16,774 bases of DNA from DSNY01 sp016861185. Its GTDB lineage: Bacteria; Pseudomonadota; Gammaproteobacteria; Burkholderiales; Burkholderiaceae_F. Below the pieces are notes generated by a model, which had not been told where the DNA came from, did not search any database, and saw only the letters and a list, made by a program, of their open reading frames with translations. Below, in pieces: positions 1 to 8,177 of the stretch. The position numbers were made by a program, and so were the translations under genes. Within the stretch, counting starts at the first letter, position 1, and every line of letters starts with the position of its first letter. The stretch is from the NCBI GenBank assembly GCA_030263275.1, contig SZOR01000090.1, positions 1-16,774 on the forward strand. Direction: 5' to 3'.

Positions 1-796
1 CGCCGAGCTCGCGCAGCACTTCGGCCGCGTCGGCGACGAGGTCGATCGAGCGCGCCGCCGCGCGCCGGAAGCCGCCGCGGATCGCTTCCAGCTCCGGCAG
101 CACGCGCGCGCGCAGCGCGTTGCGAGCGAGCCGCGTGTCGGCGTTGCTCGGATCTTCGACGAAGGGCAGTTCGCGCGCGCGCGCGTAGCGGTCGATCGCC
201 TCGCGCGGCACGTCCAGCAGCGGCCGCAGCAGCGTAAGCCCCGCCCCGAACGCGCGGCTCGCCGGCATGGCCGCCAGCCCGTCGACGCCGGCGCCGCGCA
301 GCCACTGCAACAGGAAGGTCTCGATGCGATCGTCCAGATGATGCGCCGTCAACACGAAACACGCGCCGTGCTCGCGCGCCGCGGCGGCCAGCGCTGCGTA
401 GCGCGCATCGCGTGCGGCCGCCTCGATGCCGCGGTGGCCGCGCGCGACGCTCGCCCGTCGCACGTCGATCGGAATGTCCCACTGTCCGCACACCCGCTCG
501 CAGTGCGCGGCCCAGTCGTCGGCCTGCGGCAGCAGGCCGTGGTGCACCTGCACCGCGAGCAGCTTGCGCCAGCCCGGCGCACGCGCGTCGCGCAGACGGC
601 GTGCGAGATCCAGCAGCACGGTCGAATCACGCCCGCCGCTGTAGGCGATCACGAGCGGGCCGTCACGCCGAGCTGCGCCCTGAGCCCGCCGAAGGGTCGC
701 ATCCGCGCGCTGCGCGGCGAGCGCGCCGCGCAGCACATCGAGCAGTTCCTGCTCGAGCGGATCAGCTTTCGGGGATCGTTTCCTTGAACTTGCCAT
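1..796 (-). CDS. tilS: tRNA(Ile)-lysidine synthetase TilS, partial (C-terminus outside window)
   Basis: TilS ligates lysine to C34 of the tRNA-Ile CAU anticodon in the cytosol, using ATP, so that the tRNA reads AUA. The frame, read by hand, opens at ATG 796 (MASSRKRSPKADPL). It has the N-type ATP-pyrophosphatase P-loop SGGRDS at residues 53-58, the VHHGL segment at about 84-88, and the LTAHHLDDRIETFLLQWLRG block from about residue 149, where most relatives have Gln instead of Arg after DD. About 265 of some 430 family residues are present and the frame is open to the window edge. The chosen start lies inside accA (35-base overlap) and has only a weak ribosome binding site, so a slightly later start is possible. 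It is the last visible gene of the cysS-alkA-accA-tilS run. The function is secure from the motifs; the C-terminal tRNA-binding domains cannot be checked. Confidence 0.93.
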   Translation of the reverse strand, partial: MASSRKRSPKADPLEQELLDVLRGALAAQRADATLRRAQGAARRDGPLVIAYSGGRDSTVLLDLARRLRDARAPGWRKLLAVQVHHGLLPQADDWAAHCERVCGQWDIPIDVRRASVARGHRGIEAAARDARYAALAAAAREHGACFVLTAHHLDDRIETFLLQWLRGAGVDGLAAMPASRAFGAGLTLLRPLLDVPREAIDRYARARELPFVEDPSNADTRLARNALRARVLPELEAIRGGFRRAAARSIDLVADAAEVLRELG

Positions 797-1736
797 AGCC
801 CAGCAGACGGGTATGGCGCGCGGCGAGCAGCTCCTTGGTCTTCATGCCCTGGAACTGACGCAGGCTGTCGCCGAGCGCGCGCTTGAGCAGCGCCGACATC
901 TGCTTGGGATCGCGGTGCGCGCCGCCGAGCGGCTCGGAGACGATCTTGTCGATCAGGCCGAGCGCCTTGAGCCGGTGCGCGGTGAGGCCGAGCGCTTCGG
1001 CCGCCTCGGGTGCCTTCGTCGCGCTCTTCCACAGGATCGACGCGCAGCCCTCGGGCGAAATCACCGAGTACGTCGCATACTGCAGCATCAGCACGTGGTC
1101 GGCCACCGCGATCGCCAGCGCGCCGCCCGAGCCGCCTTCGCCGATGATCGTCGAGATGATCGGCACCTTCAGTTGCGACATCACGTACAGGTTGTGGCCA
1201 ATTGCCTCCGACTGCCCGCGCTCCTCGGCGTCGATGCCCGGGTACGCGCCCGGCGTGTCGACGAAAGTGAAGATCGGCAGGCCGAATTTCTCCGCGAGCC
1301 TCATCAGCCGCATCGCCTTGCGATAGCCCTCGGGCTTGCTCATGCCGAAGTTGCGCAGCGTGCGCTCCTTGGTGTCGCGACCCTTCTGGTGGCCCAGCAC
1401 CATCACCGGCTGGCCGTTGAAGCGCGCCAGCCCGCCGACGATCGACAGGTCGTCGGCGAACGCGCGGTCGCCGTGCAACTCGTGGAAGTCGGTGAAGATG
1501 TCGTTGACGTAGTCGAGCGTGTAAGGCCGCTGCGGATGGCGCGCGAGCTGTGCGACCTGCCAGGGCGTGAGCTTCGCGTAGATGTCCTTCAGCAGCGCCT
1601 GGCTCTTCTTCTGCAGCCGCTCGATCTCCTCGGAGATGTCGACCGCAGAGTCGTCCTGCACGAAGCGCAGTTCCTCGATCTTCGTCTCGAGTTCTGCGAT
1701 CGGCTGCTCGAAGTCCAGAAAAGTCGTCTTTGACAT
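762..1736 (-). CDS. accA: acetyl-CoA carboxylase carboxyltransferase subunit alpha
   Basis: AccA pairs with AccD to transfer the carboxyl group from biotin carrier protein to acetyl-CoA, giving malonyl-CoA, the first step of fatty acid synthesis in the cytosol. The 324-aa product matches the usual ~320 aa and begins MSKTTFLDFEQPIAELE, typical of betaproteobacterial AccA. Visible family blocks are LARHPQRPYTLDY (65-76), GHQKGRDT (115-122), FVDTPGAYPGIDAEERGQSE (158-177), the oxyanion-type glycine-rich GEGGSGGA (199-206) and SVISPEGCASILW (224-236). A longer upstream in-frame start at 1799 exists but lies within alkA and adds non-homologous sequence. The ATG at 1736 shares one base with the alkA stop (TGATG), which implies translational coupling. 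Identity is very secure. Confidence 0.98.
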   Translation of the reverse strand: MSKTTFLDFEQPIAELETKIEELRFVQDDSAVDISEEIERLQKKSQALLKDIYAKLTPWQVAQLARHPQRPYTLDYVNDIFTDFHELHGDRAFADDLSIVGGLARFNGQPVMVLGHQKGRDTKERTLRNFGMSKPEGYRKAMRLMRLAEKFGLPIFTFVDTPGAYPGIDAEERGQSEAIGHNLYVMSQLKVPIISTIIGEGGSGGALAIAVADHVLMLQYATYSVISPEGCASILWKSATKAPEAAEALGLTAHRLKALGLIDKIVSEPLGGAHRDPKQMSALLKRALGDSLRQFQGMKTKELLAARHTRLLGYGKFKETIPES

Positions 1737-2377
1737 CAGTACTCCACCGGAACCGGATCGAGGCTGCGCCAGAGATACCACGTCGCGACACTGCGCCACG
1801 GTGCCCAGGACGCCGCCAGCCGCTCGATCCGTGCCCTCCCCTCGCGCTTGAGCAGCGCCTGCGTCGATTCGCCGTCCAGATAGTGCAGGCTGATCGCCTT
1901 CAGCAGTCCGAGGTCGTCGAGCGGCAGCACGTTCGGGCGCAGCAGATTAAAGATCAAAAACATCTCGGCTGTCCAGCGACCGATGCCGCGGATGTCCGTC
2001 AGGCACTCGATCACTTCCTCGTCGTCCATCGACTCGAGCATGCGCGGATCGACGCGGCCGGTCGCGAAGTGCTCGGCCAGGTCGCGCAGGTATTCGACCT
2101 TGCGATCCGACAGCCCGCACGCGCGCAAGGTCGTCGCGCGCCTGCGCAGCACGGCGCGTGGCGTCAGCGTCTCGCAGGCCTTCGCGAGCCGGCCCCACAC
2201 CGCATCGGCCGCCTTCACCGAAATCTGCTGGCCGACGATCGAGCGCGCGAGCGTGGCGAACGCATCGCCGCGCGAGACGAGCGCGACGCGCGGATGCCGC
2301 CGGATGATCCGCGCGAGCGTCGGATCGGCGCTCGCCAGCGCGCGTTTGGCTTTCGGCCAGTAGCTCGGCTGCGTCAT
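1736..2377 (-). CDS. alkA: DNA-3-methyladenine glycosylase II family (HhH-GPD)
   Basis: This is a base-excision repair glycosylase that removes alkylated purines such as 3-methyladenine. The 213-aa protein is a single HhH-GPD domain. It has the ARSIVGQQISVKAA helix (44-57), the helix-hairpin-helix LTDIRGIGRWTAEMF (126-140), and the downstream catalytic aspartate in LPLDDLG (151-157), probably D155 by analogy with E. coli AlkA. It lacks the extra N-terminal domain of E. coli AlkA (282 aa), as is common for short proteobacterial members. The stop codon overlaps the accA start by one base, so the two are probably co-transcribed, placing an alkylation-repair gene directly upstream of a fatty-acid synthesis gene. 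Family is secure; exact substrate range is inferred. Confidence 0.93.
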   Translation of the reverse strand: MTQPSYWPKAKRALASADPTLARIIRRHPRVALVSRGDAFATLARSIVGQQISVKAADAVWGRLAKACETLTPRAVLRRRATTLRACGLSDRKVEYLRDLAEHFATGRVDPRMLESMDDEEVIECLTDIRGIGRWTAEMFLIFNLLRPNVLPLDDLGLLKAISLHYLDGESTQALLKREGRARIERLAASWAPWRSVATWYLWRSLDPVPVEY

Positions 2378-2394
2378 CGGTCGAACGGCCGGGG

Positions 2395-2461
2395 TTCAAC
2401 CACCGAGACACCGAGAAAACCACGAGGCAGCTCTCTGTGCTCTCTGTGTCTCTGTGGTGAA
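2395..2461. repeat. imperfect palindromic intergenic repeat (CACAGAGACACAGAG type)
   Basis: The cysS-alkA gap contains a 67-base imperfect inverted repeat. The left arm begins TTCAACCACCGAGACACC; the right arm, read on the other strand, begins TTCACCACAGAGACACAG. The two arms run together towards a centre near 2428 with several mismatches. From memory, this purine-rich GAGACAC/CAGAGAG element is scattered between genes in many unrelated bacteria and gives rise to spurious hypothetical peptides of the TTETQRAQR type; that peptide is encoded here on the minus strand. Its base composition (runs of tctctgtg) is visibly unlike the surrounding G+C-rich DNA. As RNA in the cysS-to-alkA direction it would form a long imperfect hairpin. 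It is not a gene. Copy number in this genome is unknown. Confidence 0.75.
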
Positions 2462-2480
2462 CACATCGTTCTCACGCGCG

Positions 2481-3929
<1,449 letters not shown>

Positions 3930-3955
3930 GAGGGGATCCCGGATCGTCGGCGGGG

Positions 3956-3976
3956 GCGCTGCCGCGCGGGCAGCGC
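3956..3976 (-). other. perfect stem-loop in the cysS leader
   Basis: GCGCTGCC (3956-3963) and GGCAGCGC (3969-3976) are perfect reverse complements around a 5-base loop. The element ends 26 bases before the cysS start codon and would lie in the 5' untranslated leader of cysS. There is no U tract, so it is not an intrinsic terminator. Function is unknown; chance formation in G+C-rich DNA is possible. Confidence 0.4.
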
Positions 3977-4064
3977 ACGATGGATCGGCGCAGCGAAGAA
4001 GCGATGACGGGAGGTCAACAGCGCCGGTTCGGCATCGTCGATCGGAGTGCGGGAGGCGCGGCGT

Positions 4065-4070
4065 TAGAAT
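4065..4070 (+). promoter_or_regulatory. candidate -10 box for the TPR-ppiA-ppiB-lpxH operon
   Basis: TAGAAT in an A/T-richer stretch lies about 54 bases before the TPR start codon, so transcription would begin near 4077 with a ~45-base leader. No good -35 hexamer is visible at 16-18 bases upstream. A TATACT box on the opposite strand (4079-4084) could serve divergent cysS. Confidence 0.4.
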
Positions 4071-4078
4071 CGCCGGCG

Positions 4079-4084
4079 AGTATA
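4079..4084 (-). promoter_or_regulatory. candidate -10 box for cysS
   Basis: Read on the minus strand this is TATACT, five of six matching TATAAT, in the only A/T-rich stretch of the 194-base divergent gap. It would give a cysS leader of roughly 140 bases that includes the stem-loop at 3956-3976. No convincing -35 box is seen. A tentative call. Confidence 0.3.
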
Positions 4085-4123
4085 TCCAATCGCGTCCGCG
4101 CGACACCTCTCATCCCACCTCGC

Positions 4124-4666
4124 ATGCCGCTGCGCGCCCTTCTGATCACCGCCTGGCTCCTCGCTTACGGCGGCGTTGCGGCTGCGCAGGCGCCGACGGC
4201 ATCGGCGCCGCCGAGCGAACGCGAGGAGATCGCGCGGCTCGTGCGCGAGAAGCAGCTCGACGCGGCGCTCGCGCGCGCCGACACGTTTCTCGCCAAGTCG
4301 CCGCGCGACGCGCAGGTGCGTTTCCTGCGCGGCGTGATCCTCGCCGACCAAGGCAAGCCGGCCGAAGCGATCGAGGTCTTCGAGTCGCTGATGCGGGACT
4401 TCCCCGAGCTGCCCGAGCCGTACAACAACCTCGCCGTGCTGCTCGCCGCGCAGGGCCGCTACGAGCAGGCACGCTCGCTGCTGCAGCAGGCGATCGACGC
4501 GCAGCCGAACTACCTGACCGCCTACGAAAACCTCGGCGACCTGCACATCGCGCTGGCTGCCGACGCCTACCAGCGCGGCGCGAAGCTCGCGCCGAACGAC
4601 GCGTCGCTCGCGCGCAAACTGGCGCTGGCGCGCGAGATCGGCACCAGGCTGCGCGCGGCGCGCTGA
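4124..4666 (+). CDS. exported tetratricopeptide-repeat protein
   Basis: The 180-aa protein begins MPLRALLITAWLLAYGGVAAAQA, a signal peptide with probable cleavage near residue 22-23, so it should act in the periplasm. Residues from about 35 to 165 form TPR-like helical pairs: VRFLRGVILADQGKPAEAIE, then EPYNNLAVLLAAQGRYEQAR, then TAYENLGDLHIALAADAYQR. TPRs are protein-protein interaction scaffolds; no catalytic domain is seen. The start at 4124 was chosen for the signal peptide, although the frame is open upstream to 3980 and no clear Shine-Dalgarno precedes it. ppiA begins 23 bases downstream, so the TPR protein is probably co-expressed with the periplasmic cyclophilin; a joint role in envelope protein folding is inference. 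From memory, this order recurs in Burkholderiales. Confidence 0.85.
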   Translation: MPLRALLITAWLLAYGGVAAAQAPTASAPPSEREEIARLVREKQLDAALARADTFLAKSPRDAQVRFLRGVILADQGKPAEAIEVFESLMRDFPELPEPYNNLAVLLAAQGRYEQARSLLQQAIDAQPNYLTAYENLGDLHIALAADAYQRGAKLAPNDASLARKLALAREIGTRLRAAR

Positions 4667-4689
4667 AACCCAACGACGAAGGAACCCAG

Positions 4690-5268
4690 ATGAACCCGTT
4701 GACCCGCATCCTCGCGCTCGCCTTCGGCCCGCTGCTGGCCGTGGCCGGCGTCGACGCCGGCGCGCAACCCGCCGCACCGCGCGTCGTGCTGTCGACGTCC
4801 GAAGGCGACATCACCGTCGAGCTGAACGCCGCCAAGGCGCCGAAGACCGTCGAGAACTTCCTCGCCTATGTGAAAAGCGGCCACTACGACGGCACGATCT
4901 TCCACCGCGTGATCGACGGCTTCATGATCCAGGGCGGCGGCTTCACGCCCGACATGAAGCAGAAGCCGACCAAAGCGCCGATCCCGCTCGAAAGCAAGAA
5001 CGGGTTGAAGAACGAACGCGGGACGATCGCAATGGCGCGCACCAGCGTGCCCGATTCGGCGACCTCGCAGTTCTTCATCAACGTCGTCGACAATCCGCGG
5101 CTCGACTACCCGAACCCCGACGGCAACGGTTACGCTGTGTTCGGCAAGGTGGTCGCGGGTATGGAGGTCGTCGACAAGATCCGCGTCGTGCCGACGACCT
5201 CCGCCGGCGGGCACCAGAACGTGCCGACCAAGCCCGTGCTGATCCGCGCCGCGCGGATCGCGCAGTGA
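4690..5268 (+). CDS. ppiA: periplasmic peptidyl-prolyl cis-trans isomerase (cyclophilin)
   Basis: Cyclophilins catalyse cis-trans isomerisation of Xaa-Pro bonds during folding. The 192-aa protein has a signal peptide (MNPLTRILALAFGPLLAVAG, likely cut near AGAQ at about 25), then one cyclophilin domain. The core motifs are FHRVIDGFMIQGGGF (catalytic Arg in FHR, Phe and Gln in the FMIQGG segment), IAMARTS and SQFFINVVDN. A GAAGGA ribosome binding site precedes ATG 4690. ppiB starts 21 bases after its stop and is closely similar over the whole core, so the pair probably arose by tandem duplication, with this copy carrying the export signal. The family is secure; the periplasmic location rests on the signal peptide. 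Confidence 0.95.
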   Translation: MNPLTRILALAFGPLLAVAGVDAGAQPAAPRVVLSTSEGDITVELNAAKAPKTVENFLAYVKSGHYDGTIFHRVIDGFMIQGGGFTPDMKQKPTKAPIPLESKNGLKNERGTIAMARTSVPDSATSQFFINVVDNPRLDYPNPDGNGYAVFGKVVAGMEVVDKIRVVPTTSAGGHQNVPTKPVLIRAARIAQ

Positions 5269-5289
5269 GCATTCATCCCCGGAGAAGCC

Positions 5290-5787
5290 ATGGTCCGCCT
5301 GCACACCAGCTTCGGCGCCATCACGCTTGAACTGAACGCGGCCAAGGCGCCGAAGACGGTCGAGAACTTCCTCCGCTACGTGAGGAGCGGCCACTACGAC
5401 AAGACGTTGTTCCATCGCGTGATCAACGGCTTCATGATCCAGGGCGGCGGCTTCGAAAGCGGCATGCGGCAGAAGCCGACCGAAGCGCCGATCGAAAACG
5501 AGGCGGCCAACGGCCTGCGCAACGAGAAGTACACGATCGCGATGGCGCGCACCTCCGATCCGCATTCGGCGACGGCGCAATTCTTCATCAACGTCGCCGA
5601 CAACGACTTCCTGAATCACACCGCGCCGACCGTTCAGGGCTGGGGTTACTGCGTGTTCGGCAAGGTCGTCGAAGGCACCGACGTCGTCGACAGGATCAAG
5701 GCCGTGCGCACGATCCGCTACGGCATGCACCAGGACGTGCCCGAGCAGGAAGTCCTGATCGAGCGCGCCGAGATCCTCGCTCAGTGA
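5290..5787 (+). CDS. ppiB: cytosolic peptidyl-prolyl cis-trans isomerase (cyclophilin)
   Basis: This 165-aa cyclophilin has no signal peptide and matches the length of E. coli PpiB (164 aa). It has FHRVINGFMIQGGGF (catalytic FHR and FMIQGG region), IAMARTSDPHSATAQFFINV and the C-terminal strand GYCVFGKVVEG. The start at 5290 follows a CCGGAGAAG ribosome binding site. It is very similar to the product of the gene just upstream, including the shared block ELNAAKAPKTVENFL. Its stop overlaps the GTG start of lpxH by four bases (GTGA), implying coupled translation. Identity is secure. Confidence 0.97.
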   Translation: MVRLHTSFGAITLELNAAKAPKTVENFLRYVRSGHYDKTLFHRVINGFMIQGGGFESGMRQKPTEAPIENEAANGLRNEKYTIAMARTSDPHSATAQFFINVADNDFLNHTAPTVQGWGYCVFGKVVEGTDVVDRIKAVRTIRYGMHQDVPEQEVLIERAEILAQ

Positions 5788-6590
5788 CGGGCGGATCCCT
5801 GCTCGACCCCGTCCCGGCGCTGGCCGCGGACGTCGACGTCATCGCGCTGCGCGATCCGGTCTTCATCTCCGACCTGCATCTTTCCGAAGCACAACCCGCC
5901 ACGCTCGAGCGTTTTCTGCGCTTCGCGCGCGAGGTCGCAGCGACGCACAGCGAGCTGGTGATCCTCGGCGACCTGTTCGAGTACTGGGCGGGCGACGACG
6001 ATCTCGATTCCGGCATCGGCCGTCCGGTCGCCGACGCGCTGCGCGCGATCGCCGAGCAAGGGGTGGCCGTGTTCCTGATGCACGGCAACCGCGACCTGCT
6101 GCTCGGCCGCGGCTTTGCGGAAGCCGCGCGGGCCACGCTGCTCGGCGATCCGACCCGTGCCACCTTGCCCGACGGCACCGTGCTGCTCGCGCACGGCGAC
6201 ACCTACTGCACGCGCGACGCCGACTATCAGCGCTTCCGCGCGCAGGTACGGGATCCGGACTGGCAGCGCGGCTTCCTCGCGCGATCGCTGGGCGAGCGTC
6301 GGGCGTTCATCGGCGCCGCGCGCGCCGCGAGCGAGTCCGTCAGGAAGGCGAAGCCGATGGACATCATGGACGTCACGCCGGAGGCGATCGACGCCGCGCT
6401 GCACGCCGCCGGTCTCGCGACGATGATCCACGGACACACGCACCGGCCGGCCGTCCACCGCTGGACGCTCGACGGCCGCGCCGCCGAGCGCTGGGTCCTG
6501 CCGGATTGGGACTTCGACGCCACGCCCACCCGCGGCGGATACCTGGTCCTGGAGCGCGCAGGCCGGGCGATCCTGACCCTGCACGGCTGA
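5784..6590 (+). CDS. lpxH: UDP-2,3-diacylglucosamine diphosphatase
   Basis: LpxH hydrolyses UDP-2,3-diacylglucosamine to lipid X and UMP, an essential step of lipid A synthesis at the inner face of the inner membrane. The 268-aa protein has the full calcineurin-type metallophosphatase set: FISDLHL (D30, H32), GDLFEYW (D63), HGNRD (N102), LLAHGD (H137) and HGHTHRP (H216, H218). It is about 28 residues longer than E. coli LpxH, mostly at the N-terminus, where residues 1-20 are not conserved-looking. The GTG start at 5784 gives a GTGA overlap with the ppiB stop. No other good start precedes the first motif, so the exact N-terminus is uncertain. A strong stem-loop follows the stop. The function is secure from motifs and context. 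Confidence 0.96.
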   Translation: MTGGSLLDPVPALAADVDVIALRDPVFISDLHLSEAQPATLERFLRFAREVAATHSELVILGDLFEYWAGDDDLDSGIGRPVADALRAIAEQGVAVFLMHGNRDLLLGRGFAEAARATLLGDPTRATLPDGTVLLAHGDTYCTRDADYQRFRAQVRDPDWQRGFLARSLGERRAFIGAARAASESVRKAKPMDIMDVTPEAIDAALHAAGLATMIHGHTHRPAVHRWTLDGRAAERWVLPDWDFDATPTRGGYLVLERAGRAILTLHG

Positions 6591-6603
6591 GTCGCGCGGC
6601 CGT

Positions 6604-6647
6604 GCCGGGGCCCGACGCCGGCCGGTCGGAACGACATCGGCCCCGGC
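6604..6647 (+). terminator. candidate stem-loop terminator after lpxH (no U tract)
   Basis: GCCGGGGCC (6604-6612) is a perfect complement of GGCCCCGGC (6639-6647). The 26-base loop can itself pair (CGAC with GTCG). It begins 13 bases after the lpxH stop, where an operon end is expected, because the next plus-strand gene has its own ribosome binding site after a 219-base gap. There is no T run afterwards, so if it acts in termination it is not a classical intrinsic terminator. The rest of the gap (to 6809) shows no convincing promoter. Confidence 0.35.
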
Positions 6648-6809
6648 GGCGACCGAATGGCGCCTCGTTGATCTGGATGAAACGCCGGCGCCAACCGCGA
6701 ACTAGGTTGAAGTCCGGCGGGAAGGCTTGTTGCCGGATGTCTCTCGCAAACCGAGGCCGGGCCGGCCTTCGCGACGCCGGATCCACAACCGGACTGTGGG
6801 AGGCCAATC

Positions 6810-7235
6810 ATGACAAGAACCCGCTTGCTCGCCGTGCTGGCCGGGATCGCGTTCCTCGCGACGCCAGTGCTGGCCATGGCGCAGCAAAAAGCCGATCTGG
6901 GCAAACGCGAGTACGACTCGAACTGCGCCGTCTGCCACGGCGTCACGGGCAAAGGCGACGGGCCGTACGCGGGCATCCTCGACACGCGCATCCCCGATCT
7001 GACCGTGCTCAGCAAGCGCAACGGCGGCGTGTTTCCGTTTGCGCGCGTGTACGAGACGATCGACGGCACCAACGTGTTGAAGGCGCACGGCACGCGCGAC
7101 ATGCCGATCTGGGGCTTCGACTACAAGGTGCGGGCCGCCGAGTACTACCAGGATCACCCGTACGACCCCGAAGCGTACGTGCGCGGACGCATTCTCGCGC
7201 TCGCGGAGTACCTGAGCCGCTTGCAGACGAAGTAA
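6810..7235 (+). CDS. exported monohaem class I cytochrome c
   Basis: The 141-aa protein starts MTRTRLLAVLAGIAFLATPVLAMA, a signal peptide with likely cleavage near residue 24. Mature CAVCH at 39-43 is a CXXCH haem-binding site and M98 in GTRDMPIWG is the likely sixth ligand, as in class I cytochromes c. It should therefore be a soluble periplasmic electron carrier, matured by the Ccm system. GGGAGG at 6798-6803 is a good ribosome binding site and fixes ATG 6810. No partner oxidoreductase is adjacent: lpxH lies upstream on the same strand and cysE converges from the other side. It looks like a single-gene addition to an otherwise common gene order, but that needs a synteny comparison. Electron donor and acceptor cannot be told from the sequence. 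Confidence 0.9.
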   Translation: MTRTRLLAVLAGIAFLATPVLAMAQQKADLGKREYDSNCAVCHGVTGKGDGPYAGILDTRIPDLTVLSKRNGGVFPFARVYETIDGTNVLKAHGTRDMPIWGFDYKVRAAEYYQDHPYDPEAYVRGRILALAEYLSRLQTK

Positions 7236-7278
7236 AGCCGTCCCGAAACGCGCGGGATCTGGCGGCGGCGACCGCGCC

Positions 7279-8037
7279 CTATTCGTCGACCAGCTTGTTC
7301 AACTGCTGCGGGTCGACCGTGGGCGCGGCGGCGGTTACGTCGTGCAGCGGGATGCCGTGGCGTTCGAGCGCGGCGACCAGCCGCTCGATCTCGCGCTGCT
7401 GTTGCGCGGCGTGATCGATCAAACCGTGCAGCGCCTTGACCAGCGGGTCGTCGCCGCCGGCGCTGAGCCCGTACGCGGAGAAGCCCATCCGGTTCGCGGC
7501 CTGTTCGCGCTGCGCGTCGCTTTCCTTGTGCAGGATGCGAGCCGGGTTGCCGACCGCGGTCGCGCCGGGCGGCACTTCTTTGATGACGACGGCGTTCGAT
7601 CCAATGCGCGCGCCGTCGCCGACCGTGAAGCCGCCGAGCACCTTGGCGCCGGCGCCGACGATCACGCCCCGGCCTAGCGTCGGATGCCGCTTGACCCCGC
7701 GCGCAAGCGACGTGCCGCCGAGTGTGACGCCCTGGTACAAGGTGCTGTCGTCGCCGACCTCGGCCGTTTCGCCGATCACGATGCCCATGCCGTGATCGAT
7801 GAACACGCGCCGGCCGATCACTGCGCCCGGGTGAATCTCGATGCCCGTGAACCAACGCGAAAGGTGCGAGATGAACCGCCCGGCCCAGCGCAGGCCGTGC
7901 GTCCAGCACCAGTGCGCGAGGCGGTGAAACCACAGCGCGTGCAGACCCGGATAGCAGGTCACGACCTCCCAGGTCGAGCGCGCCGCCGGGTCGCGGTCGC
8001 GGATGCAAGCGATGTCCTCGCGCAGACGGCCCAACAT
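7279..8037 (-). CDS. cysE: serine O-acetyltransferase
   Basis: CysE acetylates L-serine with acetyl-CoA to O-acetylserine, the committed step of cysteine synthesis in the cytosol. The product from ATG 8037 is 252 aa, beginning MLGRLREDIACIRDRDPAARSTWEV, the usual betaproteobacterial N-terminus. The longer open frame upstream (to 8205) is not family-like. The left-handed parallel beta-helix is clear from about residue 65 to 170: IEIHPGAVIGRRVFIDHGMG, TAEVGDDSTLYQGVTLGG, then VIVGAGAKVLGG and ARIGSNAVVIKEVPPGATAVGNPA. A ~70-residue charged C-terminal extension follows, which includes the region of AHGLI/DHAAQQQREIERL helices. Most class members of this length lack the E. coli-type N-terminal helical domain. 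A TAGAAT box lies ~29 bases upstream. Identity is secure. Confidence 0.96.
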   Translation of the reverse strand: MLGRLREDIACIRDRDPAARSTWEVVTCYPGLHALWFHRLAHWCWTHGLRWAGRFISHLSRWFTGIEIHPGAVIGRRVFIDHGMGIVIGETAEVGDDSTLYQGVTLGGTSLARGVKRHPTLGRGVIVGAGAKVLGGFTVGDGARIGSNAVVIKEVPPGATAVGNPARILHKESDAQREQAANRMGFSAYGLSAGGDDPLVKALHGLIDHAAQQQREIERLVAALERHGIPLHDVTAAAPTVDPQQLNKLVDE

Positions 8038-8065
8038 GCCGAGTTCTCGTTCTGATCGAGCCGTG

Positions 8066-8071
8066 ATTCTA
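8066..8071 (-). promoter_or_regulatory. candidate -10 box for cysE
   Basis: On the minus strand this reads TAGAAT, 28 bases before the cysE ATG, giving a leader of about 22 bases with a GAGAA-like ribosome binding site. The expected -35 position (CACGAT) is poor. A separate promoter fits the 181-base gap and the hairpins between trmJ and cysE. Confidence 0.4.
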
Positions 8072-8177
8072 GTGGCGCAGCCGGGCAGATCGTGACTCAG
8101 ATCGTTCATCCTTCGACTTCCCTGCGGGAGCTTGCGCGCATCGTCGCGCACGGCAGCGCGTCCGACCAGCGACGATT

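Noticed and set aside
813..1733. A 306-codon plus-strand frame over accA.
   Set aside because: Antisense shadow of accA; low-complexity Arg/Leu-rich translation without motifs.
6716..6735. A possible sigma-54 type promoter (GG, ten bases, GC) before the cytochrome c gene.
   Set aside because: Only the invariant dinucleotides match; the rest of the -24/-12 consensus is poor, and such matches are common in G+C-rich DNA.
7236..7278. TCCCG/CGGGA inverted repeat between the convergent cytochrome c and cysE genes as a terminator.
   Set aside because: Stem of only five to six bases and no proper T run on either strand; too weak to call.
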